DNA from: Daucus carota subsp. sativus
Lineage: Eukaryota; Streptophyta; Magnoliopsida; Apiales; Apiaceae
Direction of reading: 5' to 3'
Assembly: GCF_001625215.2 (NCBI RefSeq)
Contig: NC_030384.2
Span: forward strand, 42,442,390-42,506,389
DNA: 64,000 bases
In this document: piece after piece, positions 1 through 14,829 of the stretch
How the letters are laid out: each line of letters starts with the position of its first letter
How positions within the stretch are numbered: position 1 is the first letter of the stretch
The notes under the pieces: generated by a model
The model's database searches: none
Seen by the model: the letters and a program-made list of their open reading frames with translations, nothing else
Told to the model about the DNA's origin: nothing
Program-made: the position numbers and the translations under genes

Positions 1-266
1 TAATTATTATTAAATCACTTAGCTGAAAAATCAAAAGAGCAACTCCGGGTCTCCCTAGTAGCCGCGTGGCCTCTTGGAAACACTATACTACAACTACTAG
101 TCCACAATGCTTGGTGAAGCTTGTGTTTAGCTACCTGGCTCAAGCACGACTCCTCTACAACCTCCAATCACAAAAGCCCACCTACCCGTTTTAACTAACC
201 ACATTATCTGCACAAAATCTCCACCAAAACAAATCCAGACAAAACACCCAGACTCTTTCCAGACAA

Positions 267-3018
<2,752 letters not shown>

Positions 3019-3192
3019 AGGCCTTTCCAGTAATCTTAAGTAGTACTACAGATAAGTGATTATTGTACTATCTACAATTCTACATGTTAGAAATCGGTTG
3101 ATCCGGTATAACTTGTTGTACGTACACATTGATTATTCATCTGGTGATGTTGTACGAGAACATTAGTAGTATTATGCAAGTGAAGAACTATA

Positions 3193-3445
3193 CTCCCTCC
3201 GTCTCAATTTATAGGTCCATTTTGGGAAAAAAAATTGTACCATAATACTTGTCCCTCTCTTCTTTCAATACAAATTTATCTATATATTAATTGTGCTTTT
3301 TTTTAAACTCAACATTATTCTCATTTTTCAATGCACTAAATAATGCACTAATTAATGATACATGAGATAAGATTATATCTAACCAACTTTTTCTTAATAT
3401 GTGTGTTTATTCCAAAATGGACCTATAAATCGAGACGACTTCAGA
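3193..3445. mobile_element. Stowaway-like MITE
   Basis: The left end reads CTCCCTCCGTCTCAATTTAT after a TA. The right arm (about 3413-3440) repeats the GGTCCATTTTGG stretch in inverted orientation. The outer right terminus has decayed, so the end coordinate is approximate. It lies just past the protease gene. Confidence 0.6.
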
Positions 3446-3486
3446 TGTTATGTTTTTACTCTGAAACAGATTTTGGTGCTAGAGCC

Positions 3487-3545
3487 TTCTCTCTCTCTCT
3501 TTCTCTCTTTCTTTCTTTCTTTCTTTCTCCTTTTCTTTTTCCCTT
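3487..3545 (+). repeat. CT/CTTT microsatellite tract
   Basis: A pyrimidine run built from CT and CTTT units. The same run produces spurious Ser/Phe-Leu and Lys/Glu/Arg open frames on the two strands. Confidence 0.9.
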
Positions 3546-3871
3546 GAAATTTAATCCCAATATTTGAACGGGAGAAAATAATAAAAAGTAATAATACTAT
3601 CTCAAATTTCAACTCAATTTTTTTTTCTAAATGATATATGCTAAACAAATGGCTCCTTTTAATTAATGGATTTATGTGTATGTAGAAGTTCATTATTTGT
3701 AACGTGGGTGGAACCAATCAAAAATTCTCAATTAATTTTTTTTAAAAAAATTGGGATATATTTTTGGATATCTAGCATAACCCAAAAAAAATATAAAAGT
3801 TATTTTTAATTATATATTTAAGAAAATTGTGGGCGGAAATTAAAAGGACTTTTCTCGTATGATTTTTTTTA

Positions 3872-4748
3872 GGGAAATCTACAAAACTACCTACCTTTTC
3901 TTTTATTGTTTTCAAAAATACTACCTTCCAGAATTATTTTTAAAAATACCTTTTCATAAATTTTTTTTTTCAAAAATACTGTTTGCAACTTTTACAACCT
4001 CATTTGCAACTACAGGCGGCGCCAGCCGTGTTGCAACCTGGAACTTGAGGTCGAAAATGACATTTGAAAACTGGAACTTGAAATCAGGATTTGTAATTGC
4101 ATATATGGTTGCATATGGTTGTATTCAGTTGCATATGGTTGCATTCAGTTGCATATGGTTGCATTCAGTTGATTCTATTGTAATCTAATGGCCCCGCCAG
4201 GGGCACACCATACATCTGTTGTTACTTACAGTTTTCAGTTGCATTTAGTTGCAACTGAGGTTGCAAAAGTTGCAACTGCAGTTGCAACCTCATTTGCAAC
4301 TTTTGCAACCTCATTTGCAACTATATATAGTTTTCAGTTGCATTTAGTTGCAACTGAGGTTGCAAATGAAGTTGCAACTGCAGTTGCAAAAGTTGCAACT
4401 GCAGTTGCAACCTCATTTGCAACTTTTGCAACCTCATTTGCAACTTACATTTCAGTTGAACTAGTTGCAATTGCAGTTGCAACAGTTGCAACAGTTGCAA
4501 CTTTCCATTTTTATTTGCAACTTTTGCAACCTCATTTGCAACTTTTGCAAACTCATTTGCAACTTTTGCAACCTCATTTGCAACTTTTACGGCTGCGCCG
4601 CCCAAGGTTGCAAATGAGGTTGCAAAAGTTGCAAATCGTATTTTTGAAAAAAAAAAATTTATGAAAAGGTATTTTTAAAAACAATGAAAAAGATGGTAGT
4701 ATTTTTAAAAAAACTAATTTTACAGATGGGTATTTTTAAAAAGATCCT
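3872..4748. mobile_element. Fold-back (Mutator-like) element with TTGCAAC core
   Basis: Long inverted arms: the left arm (3872 to about 4030) has AAAATACTACC, AAAATACC, TTTTCATAAA, TTTGCAACTTTT and GGCGGCGCCAGCCG in order, and the right arm (about 4589-4748) has their complements in reverse order. An (8T)A stretch flanks both ends (3863-3871 and 4749-4757) and could be a 9-bp target duplication, though it is low-complexity. No transposase frame is present. Mutator-like is inferred from arm length and duplication size. Confidence 0.65.
4010..4640. repeat. TTGCAAC-rich palindromic array
   Basis: Dozens of TTGCAAC/GTTGCAA words, often as TTGCAACCTCATTTGCAACT or its complement. GTTGCAAC is its own reverse complement, so the array can pair with itself at many registers. 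It forms the centre of the fold-back element and is non-coding; the open frames through it are Ala/Thr/Val or Gln/Leu shadows. Confidence 0.9.
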
Positions 4749-5028
4749 TTTTTTTTACTAGTGAATTGATTGAGAGAGATTTACGGGTAAAATCTCCATC
4801 AAGTTTCAAGAAAGGAGGATGAATCAAGACAGACACAGTGTCCCAATGCACTAAAAAAAATTTAAATTTTAAATTAATTGCCATAAGATTTAATAAATCT
4901 GCGAGGGTTATACGTTACAGACGGACTCTATAGATACATATTTCACATCTTCTTGGCCATAACGTTTGTGCTTTTCCAAGGATTATAAGTTGCAACTAGG
5001 GTTTATAAGAAGAGAGGCTTTAGTCATC

Positions 5029-6622
5029 ATGTCTGGTGCAGAAGGACAAGTGATCAGCTGCCACAGCTTGGACCAATGGAGGGAACAATTACAGAAAGGA
5101 CTCGACTCTAAGAAACTGGTCTTTTGCTTTCTGGCTTTCATATTTATATGCACATAAATATTTTTATTGGATTCGCAATGCTTGTGTTTGTTCTTGTCGC
5201 TTGGTTTTTGCATGTAAATATTTTTATTTATTGTTTCGTTACATTGGTTTAGTTTTCATGCTCCTTTTCTTAGTTGTTGAGTCTGTAAGACTGCAAGATG
5301 TAAAGGATCTGATGTGTACCTGGTCGCAGAATTAGTATTTATAATTTGAAATTGGTTGAAGGAAGTTTTGAGGATTGCTATCGGAATTTGGTGTTTTTTC
5401 GTTTTGCAACTATTAATATGGTATGGTAGTGTTTTTGGGACGGTCCTGACTATAGACGGGCAAGACTTGCGGCTAAGGCCCCCAAATGTTTAGGACCCCT
5501 AAATTTCAAAATCAATTGTATATACTCAAAGAACATGTGCCCTGTATATGAATTAGGACCCCAAAAGCTGATTTCGACCAAGGCCATGAATTTAAGTTGC
5601 GGCTCTGTAGTGTTGTGTAATTAGTGCTAGTATAAAGTTATAAAGCCTGAATTTCTAGAACCAGCCTCACAGAGATATAATTTGTTTACTAATTGTTTTT
5701 GGGGTATTGTTGTAATTGATTTTATTTGGGTGTTACTAGAATGTTTTTTGGGAGTTTTTTCCACCCTCTAGCCATGAGTTCTTGTAGAGTTCTCTCTTTC
5801 AGTTCTAAGTTCATTTAGATTTGAGTTGTAGAACAGCCCCCCGATGTGATCTTGCATATTCCTTGAATATAAGCTCATTTTATATGTGAGTCTATTGGAC
5901 TGTTACTGTCAAGTTGGCTGTATCCACTCCATCTCTTCACCATAGGAGTGATAGGACTATAACTTACTTTTGGTTCATGAGCTTATTCCTGAATACTTAT
6001 ATTCAACTTGTAGGTAAAATACTTGTGTCCATAGTCTTTCTCAAATCCAAATTATATGTTAATCATACGGTTAATGTGAGTTAATCCTGAGAACCACTTG
6101 TCTGGAACTGATCAGTAGTACCACAAGCCTCCTGGTTTTCTTCAAAAGGGACAGGCAATTCAGCGAATCAACTTTGACATCTTTTTCTTTTAGTTAGAAA
6201 TGAAATTGATACAGGGTCATGCTTTATTTGCAGGTGGTCGTGGATTTCACAGCATCATGGTGTGGACCTTGCCGCTTTATTGCCCCTGTTTTTGCCGAGT
6301 TTGCTAAGAAGATGCCTCATGTCCTATTTCTCAAGGTCGATGTAGATGAATTGGAGGTAAGTAAATCCGATCTCTAATCCAGGAGGACAATGTTCTCGTA
6401 TTTTTTTTTATCAAGAATATAAATTGTAGTTCCTTACTCGTGTAACTTATCTTAATGCTACAGACAGTTGCCAAGGAGTGGTCTGTGGAGGCAATGCCGA
6501 CTTTCATCTTTCTCAAGGAAGGGAAGTTAGTTGACACAGTTGTGGGTGCAAAGAAAGAAGACATCCACCAGACAATAATCAAGCATGCGGCGGTGACATC
6601 ATCTGCTACCGCAAGTGCTTAG
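5029..6622 (+). CDS. Thioredoxin h-type
   Basis: Three exons: 5029-5118, 6234-6356, 6464-6622, encoding 123 residues, normal for h-type thioredoxins. The redox centre WCGPC is at 39-43 within [13 protein letters not shown], preceded by the usual helix from [12 protein letters not shown] and followed by the cis-Pro region [12 protein letters not shown]. No transit or signal peptide is visible, so it is expected to be cytosolic. Known family role: reduces disulfides on target proteins, itself reduced by NADPH-thioredoxin reductase. The start is the first ATG giving MSGAEGQV. The first intron is long (about 1.1 kb). The last 10 residues are Ala/Ser/Thr-rich, typical of the variable tail. Confidence 0.95.
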
Positions 6623-6967
6623 AAGCCTATTTGTAGGACACATGAAATTCTCATTGTCTGCTAGTTTGAAGTCGGAATCTGTAGACTGCTTTGTTACTTT
6701 GAATTGGTTTGGATATGAATTGAGTTTTTTAACAATAAAGCTACTATATTGAAAGTTGATTGCCATTGCGAGCTTATCTTATTTTCATATTACTGGCTGG
6801 GTAGCTCGGTGGTCGCCAGTGGAACAGGGGATTAATAAGTAATAACAATCACCACTCACCTGTCACTTTGCTAGGGTGCTTTTAATATGATCAATTCTTT
6901 TTAATTATTATAAGATACAATTGATAAAACAGAGCTTGTGGAGTTGCGGGTTACAAATTTACGATAC
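6623..6967. other. 3' flank of thioredoxin gene, no gene seen
   Basis: Probable 3' UTR and spacer. An AATAAA signal lies at about 6733-6738. Nothing else supported. Confidence 0.5.
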
Positions 6968-6970
6968 TTA

Positions 6971-7853
6971 CGGGGTGTATTCGATCGAGATTTTAATGGA
7001 TTGTCTTTAGTCTATAGATTTTAATGGATTGTATCGGATTTTGGTTTTGTGCGGATTCTTGACAAAATGTAGCAGAGTTGATAGGATTTAAGTAATGCTT
7101 CAAAATCCCATTGATTTTGGTAGGATTTCAAAAAACTTAAAATACACTGAAGAATGCCACAAAATCCATCATTTCATGAAATGCAAAAAAATCCATCAAC
7201 ATTTGAATACCACCAGATTTTAATGGATTTTAAACAATCCCAATCGAATACCATCGGATTTTAAAGTATAATTTAAAATCCCAATTGAATACCACCAGAT
7301 TTTGTAGCATAATTTAAAATTCCAATTATTAACCTCAAGATTTTAATGGATTTCAAACAATCGCAATCGAATACCTTCGGATTTTGGATTCCAAATCCAT
7401 ATAAGATTTTTATGAATTTTATATGGTCTATGGATTTTAATAAATTGTATCTGATTTTGATTTTATTCGGATTTTAATGAAATGTCGTGATTTTAGAATT
7501 AAGCACAATGTTTCCAAATCTTATGGCTTTTGATGAGACTTTAAATATTTTAAAATACAAAGAACAATCCCACAACTTTCAACATTTTATAAAATACAAA
7601 AATATCTCTCAACATTATTATCAAAAGAAAAAATATCTCGCAACATTTACTTTTCATCAGATTTTAATGAATTTTAAATAATTCCAATTAAAGCATAATT
7701 TAAAATGCTAATCGAATACCACCAGATTTTGTAGCATAATTTAGAATTCTAATTGAATATCTCAAGATTCTGATATATTTATTAACATTCGAATTAAATA
7801 TCCTCAGATTTCATGAATAATTTTTTAAAAATAATCTCAATTGAACACACCCG
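6971..7853. mobile_element. PIF/Harbinger-like non-autonomous element
   Basis: The left end CGGGGTGTATTCGATCGAGA is matched in inverted orientation by the right end (complement CGGGTGTGTTCAATTGAGA). Both sides are flanked by TTA (6968-6970 and 7854-7856), the 3-bp target typical of PIF/Harbinger. The interior consists of imperfect repeats of GATTTTAATGGATT and AATCCCAATCGAATACCACC with no coding capacity. Length 883 bp. Confidence 0.75.
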
Positions 7854-7927
7854 TTAGTAATTCAAAGAACAAACTATGATGAATAGAATTCCTTTTGTTA
7901 CGATTTTGAAACGTGTATTGTATCTTA

Positions 7928-8361
7928 GGGATATATTTAATTGAAATTTTAATTAATTGTTTTTAATTCATGAATTTTAATCAATAGTGTCCAATTTTGA
8001 TTTTGTGCATATTTTTGATAAAATGTCACAGAGTTGATATGAATTCTTCAAAATTTAAGTACAATAATTCAAAATTCTTTGGATTTTGACGAGATTTGAA
8101 ATAACTTAAAATACACTGAACAATCTAACAAAATTCATCATCTAAAATTCATCTACCATCAGATTTTAGTGATTTTTAAACAATCTCAATTGAATATCGT
8201 AAGATTTTTAATTATAAATCTTGATTGAATATCACCGTAGCTTACTTTAAAATTCCAATTGAATAACCAAAGATTCTGATGCATTTCTTAAAATCCGAGT
8301 TGAATACCCTCGCATTCCATGAATGAAAGAAAATATGCTAGAATTTCAATTGAATACATCC
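7928..8361. mobile_element. Second, diverged PIF/Harbinger-like element
   Basis: The left end GGGATATATTTAATTGAAAT pairs with the right end (complement GGATGTATTCAATTGAAAT). It is flanked by TTA at 7925-7927 and 8362-8364. The interior resembles the preceding element (TTTGATTTTGTGCATATTTT, ACAATCTCAATTGAATATC) but is shorter and more decayed, so it is an older copy of the same or a close family. Confidence 0.7.
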
Positions 8362-8751
8362 TTACATTGTGGAGTAGTTTTTCACAAAGATAAAAAGGTA
8401 AAAAACTAATGGATGCTATATTCAATTATTATATCTAATTTAATTTCAAATTCTAATTTAATAAAAAATTAATGCTGTCAGATAATATAATTATGTATTT
8501 TTCCCACCTAAAAGATATTGATTAATTAGTAACATAAAAGTAAATGGAAATATAAATTAGAAAATACAATAATATTAAAAATATCCAGCGAATGAGTTAT
8601 TTTGACAAAACCAAACACTGTTTTCAACTCCCCCCCTCTCTCTGTCATTACATAAATAAAAAAATACACTTGGACGTATCCCCAAAAGCACAACCCAACC
8701 CCCTTGTATTACACACATAATTCTGTGTGTCTCTACACATCCCCAACGCCG

Positions 8752-11700
8752 ATGACCACTTCCTCCGCTTCTTCTCGCAAGGTTTATTCATTTCTTCTTC
8801 AATTCTTTGTATTTCTTACTACTTGTTCATCTGTAATCATTTTACATTTGTTCTTTTGTATCTATAACCCTAATTTCGTGATGAAATCAGCAGGCTTTGA
8901 GTAAGATCGCGTGCCATCGGTTGCAAAAGGAGCTGGTGGAATGGCATGATCCACCCGCTGGATTCAAACATATCGTCTCTGATAATCTCCAAAGGTCCTT
9001 TCTTTTTTTTCTTTTTTATTCATTTTTAACACTTTTTTAGTTGATTGTTTTTTGGGTTTAGTTATGTATTGGAGTTAAAGATTGTTTTGTTTTTTTGGGG
9101 AAAAAAGATGGGATATTGAATTTACGGGTGCGGCGGGGACTTTGTATGCGAATGAAACGTACAAGCTTCAAATTGATTTTCCGGAGCACTACCCTATGGA
9201 GGCACCACAGGTGTTCTTTCTTTAATTTCCCCCTCTTTTGTAGCTTGCATTGAATTTTGTTATCGTAAATTTCCTTTCGTTGATAATTAGTTTAATCAAT
9301 ATTTGTGCTGATATGACTCGAAAGAAAAGCTGTATAGATAAAAATGTTTTTTTAGTCTTTAAGGAGTACATTGCAAGAAAATAGTGTGGATTCTAGTGGT
9401 GAACTACCAGTGATTTCTATTGTCCGTTGCTAAAAGAACAAGAAAATCCCTTTCGATCCCCTGTTGAATAGTATAGAAGGGCCCAAAACTATTATTGTTG
9501 CCATGATTCCCTTGAGGCCTCTGATTTCTCTCATATATTGGTGTTTAGGGAGATAATCTATATTGTTTTGTTTTGTTTCAATTGCATTTTCTTTGTTCCA
9601 TGTTCATCTCAGTTCTCATGATTAATATTTAAAATAAATAAGTTTTTCAGTACGAAGGAATTATTTATAACTTCTAACTGACCTGGCAGGTGAAAGGTTT
9701 ATTTGGTTTATGGCACTAAATTAAACTTATTTGCAAGCGTACTTCATATGTTTAACTTAATATCCTAATAAATTTTATCTTCAGTTCATGCACTCCAATA
9801 ATTTCTGGCACTGTTTGTTATACTAGCACAGTTTACTCTCTTTTTCGAACTTGGAGGAAGTTTCGTTTGTGAAAAGATGGACCATGAAAAGTAAACATGA
9901 CTTCTGATACTCTCCCTGCTGCTAGAGAAGCATAATGCATGCAACTATCATTTAGGATGTGCTTCGATAGTTGTTACTTCCCAACTAAGCAGTCTATACA
10001 TCGTTCTTCGGAAAGCTGTTCTCTTTTTTTGCTGAAGTACCAAACTTTATTTAACCAACCCACATAAGGATGCAGTCATAAAAAGAACAATTTAGTATTT
10101 GCTCCTAACTCCCCTCACTTACCTGTTCTTTTGTTGGCCTCTTAATAACCTGCTACTCCAGCTATATAATTATGCAATAATATATAAGGCTCATACAGTC
10201 ATACAAATAAGTTGGTGACACTTGAAATGACTAATGAACAGATAAAAGAAACTCTTACAGGGTTTTAAGTTGGGAATCATGATCAACTTGCTTGTGTTTA
10301 ATAGCAATTACTACCTTGTTTATATTAAATGTTGTTAGGACTTGTCGACATGCATAGTGACTTCATTTTTTTTCTGTTTTGGCTGGCCAGGTTATCTTTG
10401 TTCCTCCAGCGCCTCTCCACCCTCACATATATAGCAATGGTCATATCTGTTTAGGTTTGTTTTGCTGCACTTTTTTACTGTAAATATTTTCTTTTATGCC
10501 TCTCCTTATCTCCAACCTTTATCTTTATCTCTTTATATACATAATGATTGCATCTATTGTTTACTCATAGTCTTTGAGTCTTTGCTCTTTGAAATTTCTC
10601 TGGGCATTATCTTATATAGAGAATAAAAGTGACCTATTCTTTTTGAGATATGGAAGAGAAGCCTTTTGGTGCAAATATACCTGTAGTTCTTGCATTGGCA
10701 TTATCACCCCCTCGATGGAAACCTGATTTTGAGAATAGGTTTTCATTTCACATACATATGATTTATTGATTTTTGTAGTTCTACTTGTATAGAAAATGCT
10801 CCTGCTAAACCTTTTAGATGTGTATCCACTTGATGTCAAGAAAAGGTTTTCACTTAATTTACATATAAAAAAGTTGCTGGCGCACATACACAACTGGTTT
10901 TAGAATGTTTTGATTAATAAACTTTTGAGCTTTATTTCTTGGCAGTTGGTGTAAGTTCCTTAATTGACACTAATTCACTAGTTGCTACACAGTACACACC
11001 TATCAGTTTGTGTAGTAAAATCGTATTTAGTTACATTCCAGATATCTTTAAGTAGTGTTTTACCTCAACTTTTGCATATAATCCAGATTGCTGAAGAGAT
11101 GCAACATTTATTGAATGAAAACGTGAAGTGCTGCTTTATTGTCAATGGGTCATACTTAACTAACCGTTAAGGGACTTGGATCAACGATGTTCTTGTACAA
11201 CATTAGTTAATTAGCCATTTCAGTGGGGTTTATGGTATGTTTTTGTTTGGGAACAGACCATGAACCCTTAATAACATAAGATGATGAGCTAGTAGGCAGA
11301 GACGGTGAACTTGAGTTGCAAAAAGCTTAGGGTGATTAATGGAAGTAATTGAAGGAATCTTTTGGGGTGGGGGGTGATTGGAGAAGCCTAGATGTATGGT
11401 CAAGATTAAAGTGATTTCAGCTGTATGTGTGTCTCTACAATTGCCTATATTGTGTAGTTGAAGTGGAAGGCGTGGAACCCTGTTCCTGCAATGTAGTATT
11501 GCTAGTTTACAGTCTCAAGTGATACATATAGCATAAAACAATAATATTATATTTCTGCTTGCTCCCAGATGTTAATTTGTCTGTTTGTTCTGCCTATGAT
11601 ATTGATTAATGCTGTTTACCTTAATTTCTGGATGCTCAGCCATATGCTTGATCATAGAAGTAAGAAGCATCAAGGTTCAAATGATATGGTCTATGTCAAT

Positions 11701-12150
11701 TGCCAATTTTGCATATTCCTTAATCGTTAACAACCTAAGCTTAAGGATCGCTGTTTCCTTCCTTGCCCTGTTGGTCTTACATATGGCTGTCATTGGTAGG
11801 ATAGAAAAAATGTTTAGTCTAATTATGTCAAGTCATTTTTTTATGACCAGATATATTGTATGATTCCTGGTCCCCGGCTATGACTGTAAGTTCCATCTGC
11901 ATCAGCATTCTCTCCATGTTATCGAGCTCCCCAGTGAAGGTCTGAACACAAGTTGCTAATTTTTTTAATACATTTAACCCCACATGGAGCACTCTGCTGT
12001 TGTGGGAGTTTATTTATCTGTGCAGATCTCTTAAAAATCTTAACTATTTTGCAGCAACGGCCAGCGGACAATGATCGTTATGTAAAGAATTGCAGGAATG
12101 GTAGATCTCCCAAGGAGACAAGATGGTGGTTCCATGATGACAAAGTATGA
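8752..12150 (+). CDS. Ubiquitin-conjugating enzyme E2, UBE2W-like (plant UBC15-18 group)
   Basis: Six exons: 8752-8781, 8894-8994, 9108-9210, 10391-10454, 11851-11939, 12055-12150, encoding 160 residues. The UBC fold is complete: KIACHRLQKELVEW helix, FPEHYPMEAPQVIF, the active-site Cys98 in SNGHICLDILYDSWSP, and a C terminus NGRSPKETRWWFHDDKV. The usual HPN motif is HPH (88-90), as in animal UBE2W and plant UBC15-18. The C-terminal WWFHDD also matches that group. UBE2W is known to attach ubiquitin to disordered N termini; that this plant member does so is inference. Introns are long for a small protein (about 1.2 and 1.4 kb). The start is the first ATG in a good context giving MTTSSASSRK. 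Confidence 0.94.
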
Positions 12151-12985
12151 TAGTGAAATGAGTGATATTGAATTGAGGCTCGAAGACCTCTTTTAAGTTA
12201 TAATGTTGCTCACCGTCCTATCAAAAGGATAGGCAAGGAATGAGAATGGTTTATATTGCAGACTCCCTAACTAAATTTGCTTTTTTAGTCAACAATGAGT
12301 GCTTTTGCGAATTAGGAGCCTTCCTAGGGGCGCTCTTTGTTACCCTGGTAAAGAGCTGCAAAACTTCGTAGGTGCACCTTAAATCCTTTATCATCTCTTG
12401 TACTTTTTATTTCTGTGTTTCATCTTGTTAAATCTTGAAATGGATGTCTCCATTATATTTGGTGAACTATTTGAACTTAGACCATCAGCTTCGAGTTTGA
12501 GCCAAAATGTTTCTTAGAAGTATGGATGTCCTGGTCAATTTCTTTTGTATGTACACTTTTCATTACAAGCATGATGGTGAAAACAACAGCAGTGGTAGAA
12601 CTGTGTATAAGCACAATGATGAGCATGATCACCGTTCGTATATTATTAAGATTTGTCGTAACAAATAATCTTAAGTTGCTGAGTGGTAAACTAGGTGTAC
12701 AAAATTTCATTAGCTATTTACCCAGTTTTTCATAGATAAAGGTTTAGAAAATAATAAATAGAGGATAGTAACAGAATTAGGGGTGTTCAAAAAACCGCTC
12801 AAACCGCATAAACCGCCCACACCGCACCGTAAAACGCGTTTTTTAATTTTCATGGTGCGGTTGCGGTTTATTTCTTTGTTGTGTAGAATAGCATATTCGA
12901 TGATAAAAATGTATTAGTATATTTTAATATTTTAGTTTTTAATATCTAATATTCTCTCCGTCTCATATAACTGTCTCATTTTATA
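12151..12985. other. 3' flank and degraded repeat, no gene
   Basis: Downstream of the E2 gene. From about 12779 it contains GGGGTGTTCAAAAAACCG and several ACCGC-rich words, typical of one end of a decayed DNA transposon; I could not find a matching other end. Short open frames at 12477-12735 lie on opposite strands of the same AT-rich DNA and show no family. Confidence 0.4.
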
Positions 12986-13236
12986 CTCTCTCTGTCTCAT
13001 TTAATTCTATACGTTTTTTTTTAACTGCTCGACACGCATTTCAATGCTCTTATAAAATATAGTTCCGTAACTTATTTTTGTAATTTTCTTTTTCTGTATA
13101 AAAATATAACATCCAAACTTTAATTCAGAAAAGAAAAATTCTAAAAATAGATTGCACAATTACATTTTGGAGGAGTATTAAAGTCCGTGCCGCGTCTCCG
13201 TCTCCCAATGTATACTACTCAGGATGATGGAGGGAG
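12986..13236. mobile_element. Stowaway-like MITE
   Basis: The left end CTCTCTCTGTCTCATTTAATT follows TA and the right end GGATGATGGAGGGAG precedes TA. The interior carries CTGCTCGACACGCATTT and CTTATAAAATATAGTTCCG, words shared with the element at 13443, so the two are related copies. Confidence 0.65.
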
Positions 13237-13442
13237 TATGTTATTTTATACTCTCTTTGTCTCTCTCTCATTTCTTTTCTCTTTTTGTGCGTTGCTGAGT
13301 ACGCATTTTAAAGCGCATATAAAATATAGTTAAGTGTTTGGTTATTGAGCAGCTCATCGTATTTCCATTTTTTTTTTCTTTTTTCGTTTTCTTTATCAGC
13401 AGACCATGTAAACAGCCATCACACACATCCTTGAATCATTTA

Positions 13443-13693
13443 CTCCCTCTGTCCCAGTCAATTGTATACGTTTCTTTTTCACTGCTCGACACGCTTTTTA
13501 AGGCTCTTATAAAACATAGTTCCACAACTTATTTTTAAGATTTTCTTTTTTTGTATAAAAATATAAATGTTATACTTTTATACAAAAAAAGAAAATCTTA
13601 AAAATAATTTACAGAACTATACTATATTGAAGCATTAAAGTCCGTGCCGCGCCCCCGTCCCCCAATGTATACTATTGACTGGGACGGAGGGAG
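13443..13693. mobile_element. Stowaway-like MITE
   Basis: The TIR CTCCCTCTGTCCCAGTCAAT is matched at the right end by ATTGACTGGGACGGAGGGAG, flanked by TA on both sides. The interior arms fold back around ATACTTTTATAC (AAGATTTTCTTTTTTTGTAT versus its complement). Length 251 bp; better preserved than its neighbour. Confidence 0.85.
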
Positions 13694-14829
13694 TAGCAGT
13701 TTTACCAAACTTTATGTTGGTGGTTGAAGGGGTTTCTCAGACTTGCTTAAGTTGACCGTACAACATGATTACCAACATATCACAGTTCAATCATTGCACA
13801 ATAACAGGCTCGTAGCACAACCTCACCTACTACCTATAGTCTACACAACAGACTACTGTAACTCGGCATTTCCCCTCTACTTTATTTGGTTTGGTTAATA
13901 TGATCCTGATAATCTCTCATCATAACATTTTAACTTTTTAGGAGAATTGATCATTTAAATTTTAAATTAATTTTCTAGAAAAGGAATATGGGCGCTTAAA
14001 TAGGTTTTCGAGTGAGAGGAACATGAATGTCCATGATCCACTACCAATCCATAAATTGGTTTTCCCGAGAGAGAATGTTAGAATATGATTTTTTTCAAAG
14101 GGAATATTAGAATATGTTAAATAATCCATAAATTGGTTTCCTGAAAGGGAATGTTAGAATACTCGGGTACATACATTGACGGTGCTTGTTTTCGAATATT
14201 TTATAGAAAAATATGAAACAAAACACTTACTATAGCTTTTGGGAACTTAATTAAAAGTTTGCTATAGCTCTGTTGGAATAACTAAAGACAGAAGCCGGAC
14301 CTAAGCATAAATTGACTCTAGCGATCAATTAACGAGTCACACATTTTTATTTCAAACGAATTTTTTTTTAAGAATGACTGAATAATCAGAATCTACTTCT
14401 TAAAAGACTAAAGAGTAAAGGTCTTCTTTAACATATAGAGTAATCATTAACGATGAGTGTAAATGAATAAATTAAATATTTTAGTTGATTGATTGACTTT
14501 GTCATTTTAAATTTTGACTAGAGGAAATTTATTTTTTAAAATAAATTATTTGACAAATAAGTGTTAAATTAGCTTTTCAATATATTAATTAGACATGTAA
14601 TAGTCCAACCAAAAAAATCTTCTAAATATCTTTCTTAAAATTAATTAATTACAACAAAACTTAGCTATCTAGAATTTTAAATTAAAATTTAAAATAAGTT
14701 GTTAAAAAAGTCGCTCTCACAAAATTACTTTGGAAAAATTAAGATATACTTTTCATACCTTATTTTTGAGAAATGTATGACCAATCACCAACTTACTCTT
14801 ATAAATTAAATACACTTTCATGCTACTTT
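13694..14829. other. Gene-free AT-rich spacer
   Basis: No coding frame or end-defined element. A short word AATCCATAAATTGGTTT recurs near 14045 and 14125, with GAATGTTAGAATA following both, suggesting a local duplication. Confidence 0.4.

Noticed and set aside
4010-4640. Regularly spaced repeats resembling a CRISPR array
   Set aside because: Repeat unit is 7-20 bp, palindromic and with irregular spacing, inside a eukaryotic fold-back transposon; no spacers of constant length.
4188-4664. 158-residue open frame rich in Ala, Thr, Val
   Set aside because: It is a translation of the TTGCAAC array. Composition and periodicity follow the DNA repeat, and the opposite strand gives an equally long frame.
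5440-5610. GGCCCCCAAATGTTTAGGACCCC stretch in the thioredoxin intron as a transposon
   Set aside because: Looks like a dispersed repeat fragment but no ends or target duplication could be found, so no class is claimed.
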